DNA from: Methanobrevibacter sp.
Lineage (GTDB): Archaea > Methanobacteriota > Methanobacteria > Methanobacteriales > Methanobacteriaceae
Reading direction: 5' to 3'
NCBI GenBank assembly: GCA_016838945.1
Contig: JADLKP010000001.1
Location: 16,808-80,807, forward strand
Length of the DNA stretch: 64,000 nt
Part shown: in pieces, positions 34,776-43,379 of the stretch
Position numbering within the stretch: the stretch's first letter is position 1
How the letters are laid out: every line of letters starts with the position of its first letter
Translations under genes and position numbers: made by a program
The notes under the pieces: model-generated
What the model was told of the DNA's origin: nothing
The model's database searches: none
The model's input: only the letters and a program-made list of their open reading frames with translations

Positions 34776-36620
34776 ATGGATTATGTTGAGTTTAATGATT
34801 ATAAAATGTGGAAATACAGTATATACGAAGAAAATGATAAATTTTTATTTGATGAAATTGTAACATGTATAGAAAATGAGGCATATAGGTCAGCATCTGT
34901 CATGATATGGGTTTTATGTGCAGAATCTTTATATAAAAAGCTTAATATATTATCTGAAAGTAATAAAGCACTTAAAAATGATTTAGATAAAAAATATTTG
35001 AAAAATAAAAATGAATTTGAATTATTAAATTTAGCTAAAGATTATAATTTAGTTAATGATGTCGAATATTCTCAATTAAATACTGTTAGGGAAGCTAGGA
35101 ATAACTATGCACACCCAAATTTTGAAGAACCTAATAAAAATGAAGTTTTATCTTCATTATTTTATATTACCCATATAGTTTTATCAAAATCACCTATGTA
35201 TTCATATACTTATGGTGAAAATTTAATAAAATCTCATTTATTATCAGATCCTTATTATTTAGGTAATAAAAATGATTATCAAATAAAAGATTTTGCTTCA
35301 GACTTTTTTAAAAGAGTAGATTCCAAATATTATAAATCATATTTAAAATTATTTTTTAGACTTACTGAAGATTTGCTTAAAGAGCATAATATAAAAAATC
35401 AAATGTGTTCTAATGTAGGATTGATTTTTATAAAAAATTTAATTCTTCTAGACTCTAATTTGTTAAAAAATATTAATGAATTTTTAGATAAGTATAAGAT
35501 TACTTCTTGCAATGTTTTTTCTGAAGAGGATATTTGGCAATTATTAGATGAAAATTCTAAATTTAGAGTTTTTAATTATTCATTTGATTTTCAAAATAAT
35601 ATTTTCACTGAAGTTGAATTTTTAAATAAATATTTCCCATTATATGAAAAAGATATGTTAGAAGTAAATTTAAAAGAAAAAATTGATGAATTTATTGATA
35701 AAAATCCACCCATATTGATTTTAAATTCTTCTTTACCTATTTTTAAGTTATATGAAAAAATTATTCATGATTTTAAATCATATGATTATTATATACAAAA
35801 TGATGTAGCTAAACTTTTGAAATCAATAGATTTAACATTGTTTGAGAAAAATCAACTAGAAGAAATTGGCAGAAATTTATTACAAGCAGCGGATGGAGGG
35901 TCTTGGACTTCTAAAAGGATTTTAAATTTCTATTTGGATAATATGGGGGATGAAAAAATTCCAATTTCTCTAATTAGGGGAATTCTTTTTGAAGTATTTA
36001 TAAATGAAAACAATGAATTTAGATTTAAAGAAAAACATTCCACCAATGTTTTAATTAATGTCTTAAATGATAAATCTTGTAATTCAATGGTAGAAGACTT
36101 ATTAGAATTAATTAAACATTCAATAATAAAAAATAATTATTTTTATCATTATGATTTTGCAATTAAAAAAATTAATTTATTAAATGAACAAGAAAAGGTA
36201 AAACATTTGGAGGATTTAATTAATTCTATACAAATTTCACGATGTTATAGTATTAATAAGATTTTTGAAGAGGATAACTCTGCATTATTTATATTGCCGG
36301 AAAAAGAGATTATTTATCCTCATATTTTTAGTTGCTTGAAAAGGGAAAATAAAGCAAGATTTATAAATTTTTCTAAGGAAAATATTTTCGATTTTATAAA
36401 ATTTTTCGCTAATACAAGATATTCCCAAAAGGAATCAAAATATATATCAATAGATTTAGAATGGAATTTATTGAGCCAATTTATTGATTTAAATGATTTA
36501 AAAGAGATTTTAGAAAAAAATTTAGAAGATGATAATCTTTATTTTAAAGAAAGGTATTTGGGAGAGTATTTTTTAGATAATTATTTGTATCATATTGATG
36601 AAACTGAGGATGATATATAA
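34776..36620 (+). CDS. large protein with N-terminal HEPN-like domain
   Basis: 614 residues; GGGTG precedes the ATG. The N-terminal about 130 residues are helical, with the sequence ENEAYRSASVMIWVLCAES and the Rx4H-type RNNYAH (about 107-112), as in DUF4145-like HEPN domains. The remaining 480 residues are all-helical and unfamiliar, perhaps a sensor or adaptor. It is on its own promoter (156-nt gap upstream) between the AlbA_2 gene and the Dam gene. An RNase effector role is an inference from the HEPN motif. Confidence 0.6.
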   Translation: MDYVEFNDYKMWKYSIYEENDKFLFDEIVTCIENEAYRSASVMIWVLCAESLYKKLNILSESNKALKNDLDKKYLKNKNEFELLNLAKDYNLVNDVEYSQLNTVREARNNYAHPNFEEPNKNEVLSSLFYITHIVLSKSPMYSYTYGENLIKSHLLSDPYYLGNKNDYQIKDFASDFFKRVDSKYYKSYLKLFFRLTEDLLKEHNIKNQMCSNVGLIFIKNLILLDSNLLKNINEFLDKYKITSCNVFSEEDIWQLLDENSKFRVFNYSFDFQNNIFTEVEFLNKYFPLYEKDMLEVNLKEKIDEFIDKNPPILILNSSLPIFKLYEKIIHDFKSYDYYIQNDVAKLLKSIDLTLFEKNQLEEIGRNLLQAADGGSWTSKRILNFYLDNMGDEKIPISLIRGILFEVFINENNEFRFKEKHSTNVLINVLNDKSCNSMVEDLLELIKHSIIKNNYFYHYDFAIKKINLLNEQEKVKHLEDLINSIQISRCYSINKIFEEDNSALFILPEKEIIYPHIFSCLKRENKARFINFSKENIFDFIKFFANTRYSQKESKYISIDLEWNLLSQFIDLNDLKEILEKNLEDDNLYFKERYLGEYFLDNYLYHIDETEDDI

Positions 36621-36816
36621 GTTAATAAATTAATTATTTTTAAAATTTAGAATAATCAAAGTATTATTTGACTGGAAATATAATTTTACATTACTGAGAT
36701 GTGTTTTCCAAAATTTATTATAGTTTTTTGTATTTTCTTATTTTTCAAATGCTCTCTTAATATTTATTAACTATCTAAACTAAATTATAATTAGAACTAA
36801 TTGAGGAATTTTTATC

Positions 36817-37755
36817 ATGCAGTATGACCTTTCGAATAATCCCGTCTTTGAAGCTAAACCTTTTTTAAAATGGGCTGGAGGAAAAAAACAATTAATTGAA
36901 ACCATTGAATCTAAGTTTCCTGATGAAATTAAATCATCAAGGAAAATAGAAAAATACTTTGAACCTTTTGTCGGAGGAGGTGCTTTATTTTTCTATTTGA
37001 TGTCTAATTATCATATTAGCGAAGCTTATATTTATGATATCAATAGGGAACTTATTTTAACTTATGATGCTATTAAAAATAATCCTAATGAATTAATTGA
37101 AGAGCTTAAAAGTCTTTCTGAGGAATATATTCCTAAAAGCCAAGATGAAAGAAAAGAAATGTATTTAGATATTAGGCAAAAATTCAATGATGCTATTCCT
37201 GATTTTGATTTTAAAAATTATAATGAAGATTACATTCAGAGGGCAGCATATACTATTTTTATGAATAAAACATGTTTTAATGGTTTATTTAGATTAAATC
37301 GAAATATGGAATTTAATGTTCCTCATGGAAGATATAAAAAGCCATTGATATGTGATGATGAAAATATTCGTAATGTATCTAAAGTTCTTCAGCATACTAC
37401 AATAGTTTGTGGTAGCTTTTTAGAATCAGAGGATTTAATTGATGATAAATCTCTTGTTTATTTGGATCCTCCTTATAGGCCAATTAGCAACACTTCTAAT
37501 TTCAATACATATGCAGGCAATGATTTTAATGATGACAGTCAAAGGGAATTGGGAGAGTACTATAAAAGAATTTCCAATAAGGGAGCAAAAGCTATTTTAA
37601 GTAATTCAGACCCTAAAAATGTAGATGAAAATGATAATTTCTTTGATGATATTTATGCAGGTTATACTATAGATAGAGTTTATGCAAAAAGATCTATTAA
37701 TTCCAATGCTTCTAAAAGAGGAGCTATTACTGAGATTTTAGTTAGAAATTATTAA
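36817..37755 (+). CDS. DNA adenine methyltransferase (GATC-type, DpnII partner)
   Basis: 312 residues. SAM-binding motif FLKWAGGKKQL (about 17-27) and catalytic DPPY (VYLDPPYRP, about 214-222) in alpha-class order make this a Dam/M.DpnII type N6-adenine methylase. The insertion between them is the DNA-recognition part. The DpnII nuclease follows 44 nt later, so the recognition sequence is predicted to be GATC. It protects host DNA from its partner. Confidence 0.92.
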   Translation: MQYDLSNNPVFEAKPFLKWAGGKKQLIETIESKFPDEIKSSRKIEKYFEPFVGGGALFFYLMSNYHISEAYIYDINRELILTYDAIKNNPNELIEELKSLSEEYIPKSQDERKEMYLDIRQKFNDAIPDFDFKNYNEDYIQRAAYTIFMNKTCFNGLFRLNRNMEFNVPHGRYKKPLICDDENIRNVSKVLQHTTIVCGSFLESEDLIDDKSLVYLDPPYRPISNTSNFNTYAGNDFNDDSQRELGEYYKRISNKGAKAILSNSDPKNVDENDNFFDDIYAGYTIDRVYAKRSINSNASKRGAITEILVRNY

Positions 37756-37799
37756 TTTTTTATATAAATTTATATATCATTTAATCAAGATCTTTAAAC

Positions 37800-38651
37800 A
37801 TGGTTAAATATGCATCATTAGGTTACGAATCATTAGATGATTATAATCAAGATTTTTTTGGTACTTTATTAGAAACTAATCATACTTATGAATTCTTTGT
37901 TAATTGGAAAAAAGTTTTTAATAATTTAGAAGATTATATTATTGAAATTAGTATTTTAAATAGTCTAAATAAGGTTGAATTAACTAAAGTTGAGCCTCAT
38001 TTTAGAGAAATCTTAAGGAAATATCCTAATGTTTTAAAGGTGTTACCAACAATTTTAGCTATTCGTGATAAAAGAGTAGATGTTTTGGATATTGAAGAAA
38101 ATGAGTTTAAAGTTGTTGATTTCTCTAATGAACAATTTGATGTTGATGAGGTTGTAGATTTTTGTAAAAAATCCGGATTATTAGATTTATTTTCTAAAAT
38201 TGATGATTTATATTCTTATCTTGTTGGAACTGAAGTTGGATTAGATACCAATGGCCGAAAAAATAGAAGTGGGCATGTTTTTGAAGATATTGTTGGAGAA
38301 TTACTTGCTAAAAAAATAGAGAATCATCCAGAATATCGTTTAGGAAAGGAAGAAACAATTAGATTTCAAAGAACAAAGCGTTGGGATTATGTAATTTATT
38401 ATAATAATATTCCTAAATATTTATTTGAGTGTAATTTTTATAATGGAACTGGTAGTAAACCTATTGAAGTTGCTAATGCTTATGTAGATTTACAGAATCA
38501 AATTAATGATTCTCATTTAACATTTATATGGGTAACAGATGGAAAAGGTTGGAGAAAGATGGATAAAGCTTTAAAAGAAGTTTCTCCTGGAATAGATTAT
38601 ATTGTTAATTATAATATTTTGAGTAAATCAATAGATAAGATTTTATTCTGA
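37800..38651 (+). CDS. DpnII-family type II restriction endonuclease
   Basis: 283 residues, the usual size for DpnII. The family N-terminus is seen (SLDDYNQDFFGTLLETNHTY) and NGRKNRSGHVFEDIVGEL leads to the nuclease core with KRWDYVIYYNNIPKYLFECN (D...E-x-N/K-like). DpnII cleaves unmethylated GATC. Paired directly with the methylase, and no regulator (C protein) is seen. No ribosome site is obvious at ATG 37800, so expression may be kept low. Confidence 0.9.
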   Translation: MVKYASLGYESLDDYNQDFFGTLLETNHTYEFFVNWKKVFNNLEDYIIEISILNSLNKVELTKVEPHFREILRKYPNVLKVLPTILAIRDKRVDVLDIEENEFKVVDFSNEQFDVDEVVDFCKKSGLLDLFSKIDDLYSYLVGTEVGLDTNGRKNRSGHVFEDIVGELLAKKIENHPEYRLGKEETIRFQRTKRWDYVIYYNNIPKYLFECNFYNGTGSKPIEVANAYVDLQNQINDSHLTFIWVTDGKGWRKMDKALKEVSPGIDYIVNYNILSKSIDKILF

Positions 38652-38779
38652 ATGTCTATCATTAAAATCAATTAAGTATAATTTTTTAAATTTCAGGTGT
38701 TTTTTATGGTTAAAAAAAGAAAACAGATATTAAATATCTTGATTTTATTAAGAAATAATTAAAAATGTAGGAGTTAATT

Positions 38780-39978
38780 ATGATTACATTGTTTAATATG
38801 AATTCCAATTTATATGATTATACCGAAAATATAAAAAGAAACATTGATGAAAGAATTAAGTCTATGGATGATATTGAAATATTATCAAATAATGAAAATG
38901 ATTGCATTCAATATTTGATAAAATTATTCAAAGTTGATTTTATAGAGTTGTATCCTGATGAAATATCATACGCTAAAAAATCAAAAAAGATTTATAAAAA
39001 AGATTTACCAAGAAAAATTTCATTTAATCCTTATGAAAAAGTAGAAGTTCCCAGTATTGTTCTCAGTGTTCCTTTCAAGGGTGATATGGACTTATTAATC
39101 TATCGCCCAAGTCGTTTTCAGTTACCTCCAAATAATTTTTATATTGAAAATGGGAGTATTTGTTTTGATTTATTAAAATTAAATAATGATTCTGAAGGTT
39201 TTAAAAGAGAAGTAAATAAGTCAAAGGATTATTTAACTATAATGTTTGAAAATATGAATAATGATATTGTAAAAATTAATCAAGATTTGGAAATTTATAT
39301 AAAAAATGCTTTTAAAAATAAAAAAGAAAATTTAATAAAGGAAAATGATTTTTTTGTTTCATTAGATATTCCAGAATCTAATTCAGGAAAAATTAATAAA
39401 AAAACTTATTCAATTCCAATAAATTATCAAAATAAAATTTCAATTAATTTTGAAAAACTTTCTAAATTAAATCCTACTTTAGATTATAATACTTATAAAG
39501 AAATACTTACTTCTATCTATAAATACTGTTCCTCTTTTGAACAGCATCCAGAAACATGTAAACATCATGATGAAGAAGGCATACGTGATTTGGTATTAGC
39601 TCATTTAAGTTCAATTATTGATGAAAGTGTGACCGCTGAATCAATAAATAAATCTGGTAAAACAGATATTCTAATTAAACATGGTATTTCTAATATTTTT
39701 GTTTCAGAATGTAAAATTTGGTATGGGAAAAAGGTTATCTTAAAGCAATTGACCAATTATTAAGTTATTTAACTTGGAAGGATTCAAAAACAACAATAAT
39801 TATCTTTGTAAGAAATCAAGGGATTAATCATGTTCTTAATGAGATAGAAAAATATACTAAAACTCATAATAATTTTAATAAATTTAATGGACGCTTTGAG
39901 AAAAATTGGTTTGAGTACGAATTTTTTAATGAAGATATTGAGTTTATTTTATCAGTTTTAGTTTTTAAGATTGATTAA
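38780..39978 (+). pseudogene. restriction-endonuclease-like gene, frameshifted near its active site
   Basis: ATG 38780 follows GGAG and runs 327 codons to a stop at 39763. The frame ends just after GKTDILIKHGISNIFVSECK, which looks like a PD-(D/E)XK core (D...E-x-K). An A-run at about 39729-39733 is one base short; restoring it gives ...WYGKKGYLKAIDQLLSYLT and joins the second frame to 39978. The full product would be about 399 residues. A sequencing error, phase switch or dead gene are all possible. No methylase partner is assigned. Confidence 0.7.
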
Positions 39979-40233
39979 GTATAAATAAAGAAAATCATTC
40001 TTAGAAAACATCATTTAACATTAGCTAAGAATATAAAAATTTCAGATCTCAGATAATTTAATTTTTTGAGAAAAGTTTTAATAAATTTAAAACGATTAAT
40101 TTATAATTTTGAAGTATTTTTTCTATTTTCACATGTTTTTTTTAAAAAATTTTATAAGTTTATAAATAGTAAACTATATATTAATTATAGTTTTAAAACA
40201 AATAGTTTTATTTATAAATAGGGGGGTTTAATT

Positions 40234-42618
40234 ATTTTAAAACAAGGCTTTGAAAAGGTATTAAGAGAATATCTTGATGCTAAAGAGAGTATAGGCACAA
40301 CAAATGCACCAATAGCTCATTTTATTAATCATGATTTTAAAAAAGATCTTGAAGAACTTATTGATTTAGAAAAAATTTATGTTTCATCATCTTCTGGTAG
40401 AGGAAATTTATCAGATGTTCCATGGATTTCTTGTACTTCTTATGGACAAAATTTAGGGGTGGATATCACATATTTATTTAAATCCGACATGACTGGTTTT
40501 TATTTGACTTTAAGAGTTTTTTATAATCACAATTTTAAAATTTCATCTATAAATTCTAAATATTATGTTAAAGCCAAGGCAGATTCAATTAGAGATTTTT
40601 TAACAAAATATAACTTTAACAATTCTGACTTTTTATTCAACATTGATTTATGTAGTGATAATATTTTATCAACTATTCATGAATCAGGCACTATTTTGGC
40701 TAAATATTACGATTCACAGGATATTCCATCTGAAAAAGAATTAATAAATGATTTAAATTTTTTCATTGATTTAAATGAATTTATTTTTGAGAATTATAAT
40801 AATGATATAGATATTTCTAATGAGGAATGGTTAGATGCTTTATCTAACACTGATGTAATTAATACAGAAATGTTTAGCATAATGAAAATTCTCACAGAAA
40901 ATGATGATTATACCTCTACTTTTGAGGAAATTTCTGAAAAAATGAAGCTCTTAGGCTTTGATAATTTAAATATTTTTACAACTGTAGTTATTAATTCCCT
41001 AAACGTGAAAAAATATTTGAAAAAAAGAAAAATTCTAGATTCAGATAATAATGATTTGTTTTGGATGGTATTTTTTAATTGGGATATAGTTAAAGATCAT
41101 AAATTAGTTTTAAGGGATGATCTTATAGAAATTTTTAAAAATAACTTTGAAATTATTGAGGAAAATAGAATGAATTATGAAATTGAAAAGAATGGTATTT
41201 CTTTCTATAATTATCTTTTGAAAGAAAATTATTATTTTGATAAAGAGTTAATTGAGAATTTTTTACTTTCTTTAAAGATTAAGCCTTTTATACTTTGTGT
41301 AGGAAATTCAGGTACTGGTAAGACAAAATTGTCTCAGTTATTTGCTAAATATTTAATCGAAAAAACTTTAAAAAATAAAAACGGGGAAACTTATTCTGTG
41401 GGTGATGAATCAAAATCTTTTTTAGCATCAGTTAAAGTTGGTAAATCTGCAATTAATAAAGGATGGGCGATCCCAAGAGAAGATAGTATAAATTTAATAC
41501 CAAAGATGAATTGTGAAGAGTCTTTTCCTGCTTTAATAGATGGAATTCCTGCTAAAGGAAAAATTAATTTTAATGTAAGATTTTTCTATGAAACTGATGA
41601 CAAAGTGAAAAATCATCTTAAAAAATTAGCTGATGAAAATCCTAATCAAAGAATAACTTTGAAGTTAGATGTTCCTTCTGAATTAACTGAAAAAGAAACT
41701 AAAATGTTAGAAGATAAGTATTATGATTCAAATTACAAAATAATCCCAGTAGGTGCCAATTGGACTGAAAACAGACACATAGTAGGCTACTACAATGTAA
41801 TCACAAACGAATACCAATCCACACCTGCATATGACTTAATAAAAGCAGCAAACAACTCTACAGAACCACATTTCCTCATACTAGACGAAATGAACCTATC
41901 ACATGTAGAACGCTATTTCGCCGACTTCCTATCAGCTATTGAAAGTAAAGAGAAAATCCCACTATACGGAGAGGAGGAACTAACACTACCTCAAAACCTA
42001 TTCATCATAGGTACAGTAAACGTAGATGAAACCACATACATGTTCTCTCCAAAAGTCTTGGATCGTGCCAATGTCATAGAATTCGAGACCTATTCTGCTA
42101 TTGATTATATGAACAATGGAATCAATCTGCTCTCTCCAAGCGGAAACATATCATATCTCGAAGACCCATTGGCAGGAAATCATATTCGTGATTATGGAAT
42201 AGGTGAATTAAGAGACTTATTCATTGAAGTCACTGCAGAGGAACAATCATTCTGGAACATATTGACAGAGGAAATATTCTCTTTCCAATCCATATTAAAG
42301 GAATCCGGATTTGATTTTGGATTTAGAGTCATAAACGAAATGGTTCGCTTCATGGCTGTAGCTTGGGAATATGAGGACAAGCCACTTAATTTTACAAACT
42401 GGACTCGCTACTTTGATGCCTGCATAAAGCAAAAGCTACTTCCTAAATTGCATGGTTCTGAAAAGATCATTGGAGAAACATTGGATGAATTATACAAAAA
42501 ATGCTTAAGCAGTGCTGTAGAGACGGAAGATATGGCTAAATATCCTGAATCCTATAAAAAATTAAAGGAAATGAGGGAAGTGTTAAGAAAGCAACGTTAT
42601 GTCTCATTCATAAATTAA
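40234..42618 (+). CDS. MrcB-type AAA restriction protein (type IV); probable non-AUG start
   Basis: About 794 residues. The first in-frame standard start (GTG 40459) would remove 75 residues that match the MrcB N-terminal domain (GFEKVLREYLDAKES, then GRGNLSDVPWI). Upstream of them are GGGGGG and ATT-ATT (40231-40236) but no ATG, GTG or TTG, so ATT is the likely start. The AAA part has Walker A GNSGTGKTKL (about 356) and Walker B LILDEMNLSHVERYFADF (about 547). The base composition shifts at about 41,755 from very AT-rich to the composition of the rest of the system, which suggests an exchanged N-terminal specificity half. It acts with the McrC-like nuclease. Confidence 0.85.
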   Translation: MLKQGFEKVLREYLDAKESIGTTNAPIAHFINHDFKKDLEELIDLEKIYVSSSSGRGNLSDVPWISCTSYGQNLGVDITYLFKSDMTGFYLTLRVFYNHNFKISSINSKYYVKAKADSIRDFLTKYNFNNSDFLFNIDLCSDNILSTIHESGTILAKYYDSQDIPSEKELINDLNFFIDLNEFIFENYNNDIDISNEEWLDALSNTDVINTEMFSIMKILTENDDYTSTFEEISEKMKLLGFDNLNIFTTVVINSLNVKKYLKKRKILDSDNNDLFWMVFFNWDIVKDHKLVLRDDLIEIFKNNFEIIEENRMNYEIEKNGISFYNYLLKENYYFDKELIENFLLSLKIKPFILCVGNSGTGKTKLSQLFAKYLIEKTLKNKNGETYSVGDESKSFLASVKVGKSAINKGWAIPREDSINLIPKMNCEESFPALIDGIPAKGKINFNVRFFYETDDKVKNHLKKLADENPNQRITLKLDVPSELTEKETKMLEDKYYDSNYKIIPVGANWTENRHIVGYYNVITNEYQSTPAYDLIKAANNSTEPHFLILDEMNLSHVERYFADFLSAIESKEKIPLYGEEELTLPQNLFIIGTVNVDETTYMFSPKVLDRANVIEFETYSAIDYMNNGINLLSPSGNISYLEDPLAGNHIRDYGIGELRDLFIEVTAEEQSFWNILTEEIFSFQSILKESGFDFGFRVINEMVRFMAVAWEYEDKPLNFTNWTRYFDACIKQKLLPKLHGSEKIIGETLDELYKKCLSSAVETEDMAKYPESYKKLKEMREVLRKQRYVSFIN

Positions 42619-42819
42619 TATTTTCATGTAAAATGTAGTGTATATTAAAAATTATTTCAATATTGTTATTATTTTACGAAATAAAGTAAATATTGTGGTT
42701 ATTTTTTTAAAAAAACTTATATACTACTTTTTACACACCTATTTTTACTTCTATACTTTTTAATTTGATTTTTAGAAAAATATTTATAGTATACTCAGTA
42801 TACTATTATTTGTGATATC

Positions 42820-43083
42820 ATGATGACTAAAACTATTAAAATATCTCAAGATACCCATAAATCCTTATCTGACTTGGCATCAAAAAATGATACATTCAAT
42901 GATGTCATAAGATTTTTAATTGATTATTATAAATCAAATGAGGAATTCACTGATGAAGAAGCGGAATTTTATAATAGGGAGATAGAAAAATTCGAAAATG
43001 ATGATTTGGAAAATCTTAACGAATTAAGTTTAAAAAGTTTAGAGGAAAGAATAAGCAAGTTGGAAAATGAGATAAAAAAATGA
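42820..43083 (+). CDS. antitoxin of the RelE-type pair
   Basis: 87 residues. The N-terminus MMTKTIKISQDTHKSLSDL plus FNDVIRFLIDYYK fits the ribbon-helix-helix DNA-binding fold of VapB/RelB-like antitoxins. The C-terminal half is an acidic helix rich in Glu that would bind the toxin. It overlaps the toxin gene by 4 bp (ATGA), so the pair is coupled. It lies between mrcB and the McrC gene, an unusual site. Confidence 0.8.
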   Translation: MMTKTIKISQDTHKSLSDLASKNDTFNDVIRFLIDYYKSNEEFTDEEAEFYNREIEKFENDDLENLNELSLKSLEERISKLENEIKK

Positions 43084-43364
43084 GTTATAAACTTTTTGAG
43101 CATGATAGAGTAATAAAATTTTTTAAGAAACATAAAAAGGATAAAGAATTGTTATTAAGAATTCATAAAAAATATTTAAAAATTCTGGAAAACCCATATG
43201 ATTCTAGTTTTAAAGAATTAACTAGCATTAAATGCCCAAAATGTCATCGTGCTAGAGTTGGGGATTATAGGATAATATTTTATGTTAGCGAGAGAAAAAA
43301 GCAAATAGAAATAATTGACATTATTGCTCGTAAGGATAATTACAAACTATTTTCAATTATTTGA
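43080..43364 (+). CDS. RelE/ParE-family toxin
   Basis: 94 residues with the RelE/ParE pattern: a basic N-terminal helix (DRVIKFFKKHKKDKELLLRI), NPYDSSFKELTS and the core strand RARVGDYRIIFYV. A CPKC pair (about residue 58) is a local feature seen in some archaeal members. It would cut mRNA on the ribosome. The gene overlaps its antitoxin by 4 bp and the next start is 15 nt downstream. Confidence 0.85.
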   Translation: MSYKLFEHDRVIKFFKKHKKDKELLLRIHKKYLKILENPYDSSFKELTSIKCPKCHRARVGDYRIIFYVSERKKQIEIIDIIARKDNYKLFSII

Positions 43365-43379
43365 ATTCATGGTAATAAT

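Noticed and set aside
39718..39978. Independent gene of 86 aa
   Set aside because: Its text continues the REase-like gene after a one-base shift; there is no ribosome site.
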